From: Candidatus Thiothrix anitrata
Lineage (GTDB): Bacteria; Pseudomonadota; Gammaproteobacteria; Thiotrichales; Thiotrichaceae
NCBI RefSeq assembly: GCF_017901155.1
Contig: NZ_CP072800.1
Location: 2,073,283-2,137,282 of the forward strand
Length of the DNA stretch: 64,000 bases
Direction: 5' to 3'
The position numbers and the translations under genes were made by a program. The notes beneath the pieces are model-generated. The model searched no databases. It saw only the letters and a list, made by a program, of their open reading frames with translations, and was not told where the DNA came from. Below are positions 1 to 9,161 of this stretch, one piece after another. Each line of letters opens with the position of its first letter. Position 1 is the stretch's first letter.

Positions 1-838
1 CCTGTTGACGGTTCGCTTCAGCTTCTTCTAGTAAGCGGGCAGCTTTACCGCGTGCATCAGGTAAGATTTTATTGCTGTAGGTTTCTGCTTCGTTCTGAAA
101 CTGCGTGGCGTTTTCACGGGCCTTGTTGGCATCGTCGAATGCCTCTTTCACTTCGGTGGGTGCTTCTGCGTAAGGTAGGTTGACCTTAATAACCTGTAGC
201 CCTGATTTATAAGTATCCAATACAGATTGCATCAGAGTTTGAGTGTCAATCGCAATCTGTTCACGTCCTTCTTTGAGAATGAAGTCCATGCTATTACGCC
301 CGATCACTTCACGAGTAGCACCGCGCATGACTTGGTAAAGCGTGCCGCTAGGATCATTGAGATCAACGTCCTTAACATTGAAAGCGTAGTCTTGAATATT
401 GTTGATTTTGTATTGTGCCGAGACTCCGATTTCGATGATGTTTTCATCTTGAGTCAGCATATTGCTGCGGTCTTGAGCACTACGGTTTTGCTCAACGTCA
501 ATGATTTCCACAGTTTCAACCGGATAAGGAAAACGCCAGTGTAAACCTGCGCCAGTGACTTCCTGAAACGCACCAAAGCGTAATACCAGACCTTGCTGAC
601 GTGCATCAACAGTGTAAATCCCAGAAAGTAACCAGCCGATTGTGCCAATGATCAACAGGAAAACAATGCCTTTGACACCATTGCCATTGCTGCCGTTATT
701 GCTATCACCAGAACCACCGAACAAACCATTGAGTTTTTCGGTCAGTTTGCGGATGAGTTCTTCAGGGTCATTGTTTGAACCCCGCTTTTTTCCTGTCCAC
801 GGGTCTTGTTGGTTACCACCCGGTTCGTTCCAGGGCAT
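1..838 (-). CDS. hflK: HflK, FtsH protease modulator (3' end outside window)
   Basis: Band-7/SPFH membrane protein that with HflC forms the periplasm-facing complex controlling the FtsH protease. The frame begins MPWNEPGGNQQDPW, has a Gly/Asn-rich cytoplasmic stretch, one membrane helix (GIVFLLIIGTIGWLL) near residues 70-85, then the SPFH domain (QGLVLRFG, RSAQDRSNMLTQDENIIEI, VIGRNSMDFIL). It reads through to base 1 in the Lys/Ala-rich coiled coil (KAARLLEEAEANRQ), so the C-terminus is missing here. The start ATG at 838 follows an AGGAG ribosome site 8 bases upstream. hflC would be expected next, beyond the window. High confidence from motif order. Confidence 0.95.
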   Translation of the reverse strand, partial: MPWNEPGGNQQDPWTGKKRGSNNDPEELIRKLTEKLNGLFGGSGDSNNGSNGNGVKGIVFLLIIGTIGWLLSGIYTVDARQQGLVLRFGAFQEVTGAGLHWRFPYPVETVEIIDVEQNRSAQDRSNMLTQDENIIEIGVSAQYKINNIQDYAFNVKDVDLNDPSGTLYQVMRGATREVIGRNSMDFILKEGREQIAIDTQTLMQSVLDTYKSGLQVIKVNLPYAEAPTEVKEAFDDANKARENATQFQNEAETYSNKILPDARGKAARLLEEAEANRQQ

Positions 839-1432
839 AGGTTTGCTCCTAAAAATATAAAAATGATTTTTGCTAGAGTTGCTTCACGGCGACAATAATA
901 TCACCCAAACGCGGAGGATAGCAGATTAGTCGGGGAGATAACCAAACTTACCCAGCAAAATGGGTGAATTAGCCGGTTAGCTAGGGTGTTGTTGCAAAAA
1001 TAGCGGGCAAAAAAAAGCGGGTCATAAAGACCCGCGCTTTGCTAAAGGTGACGTAAGAATACCGGAATCCCGGTCAGATGCAGGCAAACCCCCTGTTTGC
1101 GCCATTGCACCCGGTGACGACATAACTACTTGCATACACTCCTGTGTGTTTACGAGTATCTATGTTGGTCTATCCTCAAGTCTAACCCTGCAACCAGCTC
1201 CCCAATGAATGGCCGGTTATCAGGGTCTATTCAAACTACTTCAGCGTGCCATCTCCAAATCTCTTATGCCATTGAGTGTCAGAACGGCGGAACAGCTTAT
1301 TTTTGTATTTCAGATACTTCTGACGACGAAATCGCTACCACAAACCCCAAGTTCACGACTCCTTGCTGAAGTTGAAGCCATAGTAGCGGGCAAGCCATTA
1401 ACTGAAACTGAATCCTAAGGTTGTTTTTTACC
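839..1432. other. Intergenic stretch between hflK and M23 peptidase; possible minus-strand structured RNA
   Basis: No convincing protein gene. A 69-codon plus-strand ORF at 1209-1418 starts immediately after a stop codon, lacks a ribosome site and matches nothing I recognise. On the minus strand, bases 1170 to 1009 fold into several short stems (CAAAC/GTTTG, ACCGG/CCGGT) and end in a strong intrinsic terminator, which is compatible with a small RNA or a long 3' UTR of the peptidase gene. I looked for the hallmark bases of 6S RNA, tmRNA, SRP RNA and RNase P RNA and saw none. The part next to 838 should hold the hflK promoter. Confidence 0.35.
1009..1035 (-). terminator. Intrinsic terminator, minus strand
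   Basis: A 7-bp perfect stem (GCGGGTC/GACCCGC, loop of five) is followed on the minus strand by eight T residues. It would end transcripts coming from the peptidase gene at 2221-1433 or from an RNA in between. Confidence 0.75.
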
Positions 1433-2221
1433 CTACAAGAACAGGGCAGGATCAACCGCTTCACCATTGAGGTAAACCGACCAGTGCAAATGCGGCCCGG
1501 TGGCGCGTCCGGTGCTGCCAACTGCGCCGACAATATCGCCTTGTTGCAGGTTATCGCCCGGTTTGACGGCAATTTGACTCAGGTGTGCATACATGCTGAT
1601 GACACCGGAACCGTGGTCAACATACACCACATTGCCGCTGAAAAAGAAATCGCCGGTATACAGGACGCGTCCGGCAGCAGTCACCTTTACTGGTGTGCCA
1701 GTGGCGGCGGCAATATCCATACCGCTGTGTGGGTTGCGTGATTGACCATTAAAAATACGGCGCATTCCAAAACGTCCGGTATCTGCACCGGGGGCAGGGC
1801 GGATAAAATCGAGTGTGGCAGGCTGTGGGGAATAGCGGTTTTTAATACCTTTTTGCACCGCTAATTCTTGCACAATGCGTTGACTGGATTCGTCGTCCGG
1901 TTCAACTTTGTTGTTATCTTTGATGCGGATGCGTTGGGTACGGTACTGTTTGGCATTGACATTGAAAGCAATTGGCGCACCTGCAACCTGCACGTAATGT
2001 TCACCCGTTTGTGCATCAAGCGGAATGCCGACTAAAGCCAGCCATTGCCCATCTTGTTGTGCTACTGTTACACGTTTGCCTTGGTATTGTACGGCGGGGG
2101 CGGTGACGCTGGCGTTTGCTACGGGAATAATGGCAATGCCTCCCGGCACGTGATTGGCACGTGGAAATGCCAGCAATTGCCCGGAATAAAGCACGAGACT
2201 CAGCAATAACCATTTTTTCAT
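1433..2221 (-). CDS. M23 family metallopeptidase, secreted
   Basis: Peptidoglycan endopeptidase of the LytM/M23 type, acting in the periplasm or cell wall. A signal peptide (MKKWLLLSLVLYSGQLLAF) supports the start at 2221 rather than the upstream in-frame codon. The N-terminal half is a beta-rich domain with no assignment. The C-terminal domain has the zinc ligands in HSGMDIA and the catalytic GPHLHW, plus the family signature VYVDHGSGVISMYAHL. Length is 262 residues. It is transcribed divergently from the aminotransferase gene, with only 34 bases between the two starts, so the promoters must overlap. Whether it is a lytic enzyme or an activator cannot be told from sequence. Confidence 0.92.
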   Translation of the reverse strand: MKKWLLLSLVLYSGQLLAFPRANHVPGGIAIIPVANASVTAPAVQYQGKRVTVAQQDGQWLALVGIPLDAQTGEHYVQVAGAPIAFNVNAKQYRTQRIRIKDNNKVEPDDESSQRIVQELAVQKGIKNRYSPQPATLDFIRPAPGADTGRFGMRRIFNGQSRNPHSGMDIAAATGTPVKVTAAGRVLYTGDFFFSGNVVYVDHGSGVISMYAHLSQIAVKPGDNLQQGDIVGAVGSTGRATGPHLHWSVYLNGEAVDPALFL

Positions 2222-2255
2222 TTCATTACCTATTAGTTTTGGTGTAATCAAGTTG

Positions 2256-3425
2256 ATGAACGAGCATAGCACAGCAGTACGGATGCGTGACATCCAGCCG
2301 TTTCATGTCATGGCTTTATTGGATGAAGCGCGGCAGCGTGAAGCAGCAGGGCAGGATATTATCCATTTGGAAGTGGGTGAACCGGATTTTCCGACACCCG
2401 CGCCGATTGTGGCAGCAGGGATTCGTGCGTTGCAGGATGGGCGCACTAAATATACCGCTGCGCGTGGTTTACCGGCGTTGCGTGAAGCGATTGCGGACTA
2501 TTACGCGGCACGCTTTGGGGTGGTGATTTCGCCGCAACGCATTTTGATTACGCCCGGTGCGTCGGGGGCATTGCAGTTAGTGTTGGGGGCGTTGCTGAAT
2601 CCGGGGGATGAGGTATTAATGACCGACCCCGGCTACCCGTGTAATCGTCATTTTGTACGTTTGTTTGAGGGTAAAGCACGGGCTATTGCGGTGGATGCCA
2701 GCAGCGATTATCAGTTAACCGCCGCTCAAGTGGGCGAGTATTGGACACCTGCTACCCGTGCAGTGTTATTGGCAAGCCCCGCCAATCCGACGGGGACGGT
2801 ATTGAGTTTGGCGCAACTTCAGGCGATTTATGCGCAAACCCAGCAGCGCGGTGGTGAGCTGATTGTCGATGAAATTTACCAAGGTTTGACTTACGGCGTG
2901 CCGGATGTGACCGCGTTGTCGGTAGACCCGGATAACATCTGGGTCATTAACAGTTTCTCCAAGTTTTTTGGAATGACCGGGTGGCGTTTGGGATGGGTGG
3001 TGGCTCCGGCGAATGCGGTTGAAGTGCTGGATCGTTTGGCGCAAAACTTGTTTTTAGCCGCACCGACCCCGGCACAATACGCGGCATTGGCGGCGTTTAC
3101 CCCGGAATCATTGGCGATTATGGAAGCGCAGCGACAGGAATTGCAGCAACGCCGTGATTTTCTGGTTCCGGCTTTGGCGGATTTGGGGTTTGAGGTGGCA
3201 GCACCGCCGCAGGGTGCGTTTTATGTGTACGCCGGATCAGCGCGTTTTAGTGACGATGCTCAAGCGTTGTGCCGGGATGTGCTGGATAAAACCGGGGTAA
3301 CGTTTACGCCGGGGATTGATTTCGGGGTGCATCAGGCGGCGACGCACGTGCGTTTTGCTTACACTTGCCCGGTAGCGCGTTTGGAACAGGCGATTACACG
3401 ATTGGCACGGTATTTCAGAAGCTAA
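2256..3425 (+). CDS. Pyridoxal-phosphate aminotransferase (class I/II)
   Basis: Fold-type I aminotransferase of the aspartate aminotransferase superfamily. Visible are the N-terminal LEVGEPDFPTP, the PLP-contacting GASGALQL, ANPTGT, the DEIYQGLTY motif, and the Schiff-base lysine in SFSKFFGMTGWRLGW. Length is 389 residues. The ATG at 2256 is chosen; a TTG lies just before it and another ATG at 2283. The amino-acid substrate cannot be decided from the sequence. The stop is directly followed by the uvrC start, so the two genes are probably cotranscribed. Confidence 0.92.
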   Translation: MNEHSTAVRMRDIQPFHVMALLDEARQREAAGQDIIHLEVGEPDFPTPAPIVAAGIRALQDGRTKYTAARGLPALREAIADYYAARFGVVISPQRILITPGASGALQLVLGALLNPGDEVLMTDPGYPCNRHFVRLFEGKARAIAVDASSDYQLTAAQVGEYWTPATRAVLLASPANPTGTVLSLAQLQAIYAQTQQRGGELIVDEIYQGLTYGVPDVTALSVDPDNIWVINSFSKFFGMTGWRLGWVVAPANAVEVLDRLAQNLFLAAPTPAQYAALAAFTPESLAIMEAQRQELQQRRDFLVPALADLGFEVAAPPQGAFYVYAGSARFSDDAQALCRDVLDKTGVTFTPGIDFGVHQAATHVRFAYTCPVARLEQAITRLARYFRS

Positions 3426-5279
3426 ATGTGGCAAAATACCCCGATGCAGAGTGAACCCCAAGCCTTTGACCCACAAGATTTTTTGAAAACCGTGCCGCAC
3501 AAGCCCGGTGTTTATCGTATGCTCGATAAAAACGCGGGGATTCTGTACGTCGGTAAAGCGAAAGATCTGAAAAATCGCTTGTCGAGTTATTTTCGCGGGA
3601 CGCTCACCAATTCGCGTATTTATGCGATGGTAAAGCAGATTTGCGGGGTGGAAATTGCGATTACCACCACTGAGGCTGAGGCTTTGTTGTTGGAAAGCAA
3701 TCTGATTAAGCAGCACGCACCGCATTACAATATCCGTTTGAAAGATGGTAAGGGCTACCCGTACATCTATATTTCGACCAAGCAGGAATACCCGCGTATT
3801 CAATTTTATCGCGGTTCACGTAAGGAAGCGGGGCAGTATTTTGGCCCTTATCCGAGTGCGGGTGCATTGAGCCAGACCTTGAATCTGATGAAAAAACTGT
3901 TCAAGGCGCGGCAATGTGAAGACAGTTACTTTGCGAACCGTTCGCGCCCGTGTCTGGAATACCAGATTAAGCGTTGCAGTGCGCCGTGTGTGGGCTTGAT
4001 TAGCAAGGAAGAATACGCGCAAAGCATTCGTCACGTGATCCAGTTTTTGCAGGGGCGTACTCAGGAGGCGATTGAGGAGCTGGTGCAGAAAATGGAAGCG
4101 GCAGCGATGACCCTGAACTTTGAAAAAGCGGCGGAACACCGTGATTTAATTGAAAGTTTACGGCATATTTCGCAGCAGCAGTACGTCAGCGGCAGTTCGG
4201 GTAACGTGGATGTGGTGGCGATTCACTGCGATTCCGGGATTGCCAGCGTGCAAGTGTTTACGGTGCGTAACGGCAATAACTTAGGCAATCGCAACTTTTT
4301 TCCAAGCTTACCCGATAATGCCTTGGGTAATGCGGAAGTGTTGGCGGCTTTTTTGGCGCAATATTATTTGAATCACGATGTGCCGGGTGAGATTTTGGTA
4401 GCAGAATTACCCGATGATGTGGCGGTGTTGGCGGATATGTTGACCCTCAAGCAAGGGCGTAAAGTGGTGATTCGTCAGCCGCAGCGTGGTGAACGTAGCA
4501 AATGGGTGGAAATGGCGCAGCGCAATGCGGAACAGGCGTTGCAAATGCAGTTGCTGTCGAAAGCGGGAATGCAGCAGCGTTTAGCCGATTTGCAGCAGGT
4601 GTTGCAGTTGCCCGCGCCGCCTGCACGGATGGAATGCTTTGATATTAGCCATACGATGGGCGAGGCAACGGTGGCTTCGTGTGTGGTGTTTGACCTGAAT
4701 GGTGCACTGAAATCGGATTACCGTCGTTATAATATCAATGGGATAACGGGCGGGGATGATTACGCCGCGATGCATCAGGCATTAACGCGCCGGTTTCGTC
4801 GGGTGACTGAGCAGGATGGCAAACGCCCTGATATTCTGTTTATTGATGGCGGCAAAGGTCAGGTGACGCAGGCGTTAGCGGTGTTGGATGAATTGCAGGT
4901 GACAGGCGTGGAAGTGGTCGGGGTTGCGAAAAGCGAAGGGCGCAAACCGGGCTTAGAAACGTTGATTATTGAACGTGGCACCGAGCGGCTGGCTCTGCCT
5001 GAGCATTCCAAAGCCTTGCATTTGATCCAGCAAATCCGGGATGAGGCGCACCGTTTTGCGATTACCGGACACCGCGCCCGTCGTCAAAAAGCCCGCACCC
5101 AGTCGCCCTTGGAGCAGATTGCCGGTTTAGGGCCGAAACGTCGCCAAGTATTATTGCAGCAGTTTGGTGGTTTGCGAGCCATTGAGCGTGCCAGTGTGGA
5201 TGAGTTGGTAAAAGTGCCGGGGATTAGCCCTGACTTGGCTCGTAAGATTTATGATTGCTTTAACGGGGATGGAAATTAG
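3426..5279 (+). CDS. uvrC: UvrC, excinuclease ABC subunit C
   Basis: Makes both incisions around DNA lesions in nucleotide excision repair, together with UvrA and UvrB. The N-terminal GIY-YIG nuclease is seen as KPGVYRM...ILYVGKA, then the Cys-rich region (RPCLEYQIKRCSAPCVG), the UVR domain near residues 210-245, the RNase H-like C-terminal nuclease (ECFDISHTMGE, FIDGGKGQ, ) and tandem HhH motifs at the end (IAGLGPKRRQVLL). Length 617 is normal for the family. A second possible start lies at 3444. Followed one base later by pgsA, an arrangement common in gammaproteobacteria. Confidence 0.97.
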   Translation: MWQNTPMQSEPQAFDPQDFLKTVPHKPGVYRMLDKNAGILYVGKAKDLKNRLSSYFRGTLTNSRIYAMVKQICGVEIAITTTEAEALLLESNLIKQHAPHYNIRLKDGKGYPYIYISTKQEYPRIQFYRGSRKEAGQYFGPYPSAGALSQTLNLMKKLFKARQCEDSYFANRSRPCLEYQIKRCSAPCVGLISKEEYAQSIRHVIQFLQGRTQEAIEELVQKMEAAAMTLNFEKAAEHRDLIESLRHISQQQYVSGSSGNVDVVAIHCDSGIASVQVFTVRNGNNLGNRNFFPSLPDNALGNAEVLAAFLAQYYLNHDVPGEILVAELPDDVAVLADMLTLKQGRKVVIRQPQRGERSKWVEMAQRNAEQALQMQLLSKAGMQQRLADLQQVLQLPAPPARMECFDISHTMGEATVASCVVFDLNGALKSDYRRYNINGITGGDDYAAMHQALTRRFRRVTEQDGKRPDILFIDGGKGQVTQALAVLDELQVTGVEVVGVAKSEGRKPGLETLIIERGTERLALPEHSKALHLIQQIRDEAHRFAITGHRARRQKARTQSPLEQIAGLGPKRRQVLLQQFGGLRAIERASVDELVKVPGISPDLARKIYDCFNGDGN

Positions 5280-5280
5280 T

Positions 5281-5832
5281 ATGGTGTTCAACCTGCCGGT
5301 ATTGTTGACGTGGCTGCGGATTGCCTTTATCCCGTTGCTGGTTTTTTTGTTTTATTTGGATAAACCTTGGGCAGCGTTGGCAGCGGCTACGGTGTTTGGG
5401 GTAGCGGGATTGACCGATTGGGCGGATGGTTATTTAGCACGCTTGTGGCAACAGGAATCGCGTTTCGGGGCGTTTCTTGATCCGGTGGCGGATAAGTTGA
5501 TCGTGGCAGTCGCGTTGATTTTGGTTGTGGAACGCGAAGGTGCAATGTGGATGACCTTGGCGGCGATGATTATTATCGGGCGGGAAATTGTGATTTCAGC
5601 CTTGCGCGAATGGATGGCGGAAGTGGGGGCGCGAGGCAAAGTCGCGGTGGCCTTTATCGGTAAACTTAAAACCGCGCTGCAAATCATTGCATTGATTTTC
5701 TTGCTGTATAACCAAGATTTGTGGGGAATGCCGTTGCGTGAATGGGGGCTGTGGGCGTTGGCGGTGGCAACCGTATTGACGGTGCTGTCAATGGTGCAAT
5801 ATTTGAAAGGTGCGTTTAGCGCAGCGGTTTAA
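5281..5832 (+). CDS. pgsA: CDP-diacylglycerol--glycerol-3-phosphate 3-phosphatidyltransferase
   Basis: Inner-membrane enzyme making phosphatidylglycerol phosphate from CDP-diacylglycerol and glycerol-3-phosphate, the committed step to PG and cardiolipin. The CDP-alcohol phosphotransferase signature DG-x2-AR-x8-G-x3-D-x3-D is complete in DWADGYLARLW...FGAFLDPVADK. Several hydrophobic helices follow; length is 183. The ATG at 5281, one base after the uvrC stop, gives the standard N-terminus (VFNLPVLLTWLRI); an upstream in-frame ATG inside uvrC is unlikely. Confidence 0.96.
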   Translation: MVFNLPVLLTWLRIAFIPLLVFLFYLDKPWAALAAATVFGVAGLTDWADGYLARLWQQESRFGAFLDPVADKLIVAVALILVVEREGAMWMTLAAMIIIGREIVISALREWMAEVGARGKVAVAFIGKLKTALQIIALIFLLYNQDLWGMPLREWGLWALAVATVLTVLSMVQYLKGAFSAAV

Positions 5833-5841
5833 ATGAGATAA

Positions 5842-5864
5842 GGGTCACAGCGTGTTTGTGACCC
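5842..5864 (+). terminator. Hairpin after pgsA
   Basis: Perfect 7-bp inverted repeat GGGTCAC/GTGACCC with a nine-base loop just after the pgsA stop. There is no U-tract, so it is either a weak terminator or an RNA 3'-end stabiliser. Confidence 0.45.
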
Positions 5865-5950
5865 AAAACATAACATTTCTTGCGCAGATATTGACACAAA
5901 TCCACAACCTACCTAACCTGAATCGACTACTTGCCAGTTGAGATTGCGTT

Positions 5951-6313
5951 ATGGCTACACTGAATGTTTCTTTGCCAGACAACTTGAAAACCTATGTTGC
6001 TCAGCGGGTACACAACGGCGAATACAGCAACGCCAGCGATTACATCCGCACCTTGATCCGCAAAGACAGGGAGCATCCTGCCGTACCCGATATTTCTACA
6101 CAGTTATTGGAAGAAGCTGCCCGGATTCAAACCCTGCCACTCGACACCGACAGCAAACGTCGCCTGCTGGCAATGTATGTCATGCTAGAAAAGAAACGCC
6201 AAGCTCCCGCCCCATCAGTTGAGAGCGTGATCCAAGGCTTGAAGGAAATGGGCGAAGAAGCGCAGCGCAACGGCCTGACTCCAGAAATACTGGATGACAT
6301 TCTGAATGGTTGA
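5951..6313 (+). CDS. ParD-like ribbon-helix-helix antitoxin
   Basis: Type II antitoxin and likely autorepressor. Residues 1-45 show the ribbon-helix-helix pattern of ParD/CC2985-type antitoxins (LNVSLPDNLKTYVAQRV, then EYSNASDYIRTLIR). The remaining 75 residues should be the toxin-neutralising tail, which is longer than in a classical ParD. The stop overlaps the start of a decayed PIN-toxin reading frame, the usual coupled arrangement of an antitoxin-toxin pair. With the toxin ruined, this looks like an orphan antitoxin. Two direct repeats of ACCTAACCT-like sequence lie upstream, but I cannot define an operator. Confidence 0.85.
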   Translation: MATLNVSLPDNLKTYVAQRVHNGEYSNASDYIRTLIRKDREHPAVPDISTQLLEEAARIQTLPLDTDSKRRLLAMYVMLEKKRQAPAPSVESVIQGLKEMGEEAQRNGLTPEILDDILNG

Positions 6314-6430
6314 GGGGAAACATCTGGTCATCGACATAACATTCTGGTTTCCAGCGACAGTGACTTGCTGGATTTGAACCCGTTTCAGGGTGTGCAAGTG
6401 ATGAAACCAGCCGAGTTTTGTAAGCATTAA
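6306..6430 (+). pseudogene. PIN-domain toxin remnant, internally deleted
   Basis: Only the two ends of a PIN toxin remain. The start (MVEGKHLVID, ATG at 6306) overlaps the antitoxin stop and matches the usual PIN beginning with the first catalytic Asp. From 6341, in another frame, comes a typical PIN ending: ILVSSDSDLLDLNPFQGVQV then MKPAEFCKH and stop at 6428-6430. About 90 to 100 internal codons and the frame are lost between roughly 6336 and 6341. The identification rests on the characteristic D-x-DLL...P-x-EF ending; no full-length relative is visible here. Confidence 0.72.
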
Positions 6431-6494
6431 TTCGCTGAATTCCCAGCCTGCTTGTGCCAGAATGTAATTCATCCCAACAACGAACCCGGCGGTC

Positions 6495-9092
6495 ATGGCA
6501 GAACTTCCTACCGAAGAAGATCTTGAAAAGCTTTATCAAGAAAAAGGGCATGATGCATTGGTGTGGTATGCGTGGCGGAATACCCAGCGTGCGTTGCCTT
6601 TGCTGGGAGAGCTACCCACTGAACAAATTTGGGGGGAAGATACTGTGCGGCATGTTTTTGCCATATGCAGTGTGCCATTGGTGTTAGCACAGTGGGTAGA
6701 TGTTTCAACACAGATTTCTAGTAGGGTAGCTGATTACTCTGCTAAAATTCGTGCCGCAGTCATAGCTACTGCGCGTGGTAAAGCCGCTAGAAACGCAAGA
6801 GCTGCGGTCAGATCTGCTGTTGTCGCTTCATCTGCTATCCGGACCGTAGCTAATGATAGCATGAGTATTCGCCACGTCCATACTGCTGCCTCCGTTGTGG
6901 CTGATAAAGAAACTAGAGTTACCGCAAATACTGATATTTCTGCTCCTTATACCTATGCCACTATTTGCGCAGCCATTACCGCCGATTATGAATTGCTTGC
7001 TCAGCGAAATAGTTTATTCCCGGAATTTTGGGATAGTCAGTTACTTTGGCTTCAAGGGGAGCCGCCCCAAATGGCTAAGTGGCGGCAATCATTTGATTTT
7101 GACTTGAGAAAGCTTGGTCTGAGTTTTCTGGTCGATGACCTAAATCATTTATGGGAAGGAAAGCCATTAGGTACTCATGTACAAAACTATCTGAAAAAGT
7201 TTTCTGAGGTAGATTTAAACGATCCAGATGCTCTGCGTCGTTTGATTTTAGAAGAGGAGACCGCAGAGAATGTTCATGCAGTGAGGGTGTTACTACTTGG
7301 ACCGGGAGGAGCTGGTAAAAGTTCACTAGCAGATCGTTTGTTGGGTAAATCAGTAGAGCCTATTAAAAAATTGACGGTTGGTGTGGATTACTTGAACCAT
7401 CGACCACTGAATCTGTACGATAAATTTGATTATGTGCAGCAGGGTGATAAACCACTAAGTCTGTATTTGTGGGATTTTGGAGGGCAAACTATTTTCCACG
7501 GGTTGCACAGTGCCTTCCTGCATGAAAACTGTGTATATGTGTTGGTAGTCGATAGTCGCCACGAACAAGCACCGGACGAATGGTTGCACCAGATCATGCA
7601 TCTAGCGGGCGGGCGAGCCAACGTGCTGCTGGTAACAAACTGGTATGAAAGATGTGAAACCCGCCAGAACGAAGCCCGTTTGTTGCGCGAGTTCCCCGAT
7701 TTGCTGGATGAAGGCAGTTTCTTCTATTTTTCCTGTCACGAGCCGGATGCGTGTGGATTTAAGAATTTTGTGCGGACACTGGAAAAAGCCTGTCTCGACA
7801 GCCAGCACATGGTATTGAAAGAAACGCTGGATGTGAACGAAGCTTTGCAACAGCAGTATCAGGACAATGTATTTCTCGAATCTGCCGATCTGGAAGAGAT
7901 TATTGAACGGGTGACGAACAGACCGAAATCCATCGAAACCCTACCTAACAAACTAGAACAATTGGGTTTTCTGGTGCGGGTAGACAGCGACGACCAACAT
8001 TACTGCCTGAAACCTGCTTGGGTGGTGGATAATGCCTATGCCGTACTGTATTCACCCCTGCTGCGTGAATCCAAAGGCGTATTAAAGCTGAAAACCCTTC
8101 AACGTGAATTCAATGGACAAATTGAAGCATCGCACATGGCTTATCTGGTCGAGTTTTTGCAGATGCGCTCACTGTGCCGCAAACTAGCGAGGGGAAATGG
8201 TTATTTCTTCCCAGACGCAGCACCCGCCGATGAATTGCCGGAGGTCAGCGAACTGCTCAGAGAAAAGGCAAAAGGGCTAGTGATCCGTTTCGATCTGCCT
8301 TATCTACCGCTGGGTTTCCATGCCGCTCTGGTGCATCGCCTATCTGTGCCGGGTGGTATCCGCAAACTAAACGATATTTGGCGACAAGGTTTTATCCTGC
8401 ACAAAAACCACAGCCGCACCGTTGTCCATTATCTGACACGCAAAAGTGTGGTGGAACTGGTGCTGGCTGGTGAATGGCAGGACTTCGCTGAACTGCTCAA
8501 CATTGTGCTGACTAACCTGAAAGCCGTGTTACTGGGAGGCAAGGATATTAGCGAGAAGCAGATTATTCCCTCTGTAGTGTTCGACCGGGATGTATTTTCA
8601 GTGCATTCAGCCGAGCAATTGGTTCAAGTACTGAGAAATATCCGTAGTTACGATCAAATTTTTGATGAGGTTAAGAGAATGGCAGCAAAGCAAGTCAACG
8701 AAACACATTATCATGGTGATGTCACCCATAACACTGGTGGCGACGCTTCCAACTTTGCCACCAACAGCGAACACTTCACACAGAATAGCCATATTCAAAC
8801 AATTGACGTGACTACCGATCAACGCCAGCAAATCGCCGCCATCATCGGCAGTTTGCTCAAGGATGCTGGTAGTCTTGACCCTGAGTCACTTATGGCTGTT
8901 GCCGAAGTGAACAAAGCACTTGCCGCGCCACAGGATAAACCCGAAGCTCGTAACTTGCTGGGTAAAGTCTGGAGTGGATTGAAAGACACCCTCAGCACGG
9001 TCAAAACTGGCACTGACATTGCCGAATTTGCACTAAAACATCAGGCGGAGATTGTAGGCGCAATAACGACAGCAGTAGCTCTGTTGAAATGA
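6495..9092 (+). CDS. ROCO-type (Roc-COR) GTPase without leucine-rich repeats
   Basis: 865-residue Ras-of-complex GTPase with COR dimerisation domain. The G1 P-loop is GPGGAGKSS near residue 270, G3 is WDFGGQ near 326, and the G4 position reads TNWYE near 380 instead of a plain NKxD. The COR segment follows (about 470-640), with KPAWVVDNAYAVLYSP and RFDLPYLPLGF as typical stretches. The first 250 residues are helical, with an Ala/Arg/Val-rich run around residues 90-130, instead of the leucine-rich repeats common in ROCO proteins. From about residue 735 there is an Asn/His/Gly-rich beta-like stretch (NETHYHGDVTHNTGGDASN) and then a helical tail ending in a hydrophobic segment (VGAITTAVALL). Such tails occur in bacterial STAND/NLR-like sensor proteins. 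Role unknown; signalling or defence is an inference. Confidence 0.85.
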   Translation: MAELPTEEDLEKLYQEKGHDALVWYAWRNTQRALPLLGELPTEQIWGEDTVRHVFAICSVPLVLAQWVDVSTQISSRVADYSAKIRAAVIATARGKAARNARAAVRSAVVASSAIRTVANDSMSIRHVHTAASVVADKETRVTANTDISAPYTYATICAAITADYELLAQRNSLFPEFWDSQLLWLQGEPPQMAKWRQSFDFDLRKLGLSFLVDDLNHLWEGKPLGTHVQNYLKKFSEVDLNDPDALRRLILEEETAENVHAVRVLLLGPGGAGKSSLADRLLGKSVEPIKKLTVGVDYLNHRPLNLYDKFDYVQQGDKPLSLYLWDFGGQTIFHGLHSAFLHENCVYVLVVDSRHEQAPDEWLHQIMHLAGGRANVLLVTNWYERCETRQNEARLLREFPDLLDEGSFFYFSCHEPDACGFKNFVRTLEKACLDSQHMVLKETLDVNEALQQQYQDNVFLESADLEEIIERVTNRPKSIETLPNKLEQLGFLVRVDSDDQHYCLKPAWVVDNAYAVLYSPLLRESKGVLKLKTLQREFNGQIEASHMAYLVEFLQMRSLCRKLARGNGYFFPDAAPADELPEVSELLREKAKGLVIRFDLPYLPLGFHAALVHRLSVPGGIRKLNDIWRQGFILHKNHSRTVVHYLTRKSVVELVLAGEWQDFAELLNIVLTNLKAVLLGGKDISEKQIIPSVVFDRDVFSVHSAEQLVQVLRNIRSYDQIFDEVKRMAAKQVNETHYHGDVTHNTGGDASNFATNSEHFTQNSHIQTIDVTTDQRQQIAAIIGSLLKDAGSLDPESLMAVAEVNKALAAPQDKPEARNLLGKVWSGLKDTLSTVKTGTDIAEFALKHQAEIVGAITTAVALLK

Positions 9093-9161
9093 CTTTTTGC
9101 AGCATTTTCCATCGGCATCCCTTATAAACACCAACTGATTTGCTACGTGGCTACGGGCAAA

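Noticed and set aside
1209..1418. 69-codon plus-strand ORF in the hflK upstream region
   Set aside because: No ribosome site, no family, and it starts directly after a stop codon. Could be real but cannot be supported.
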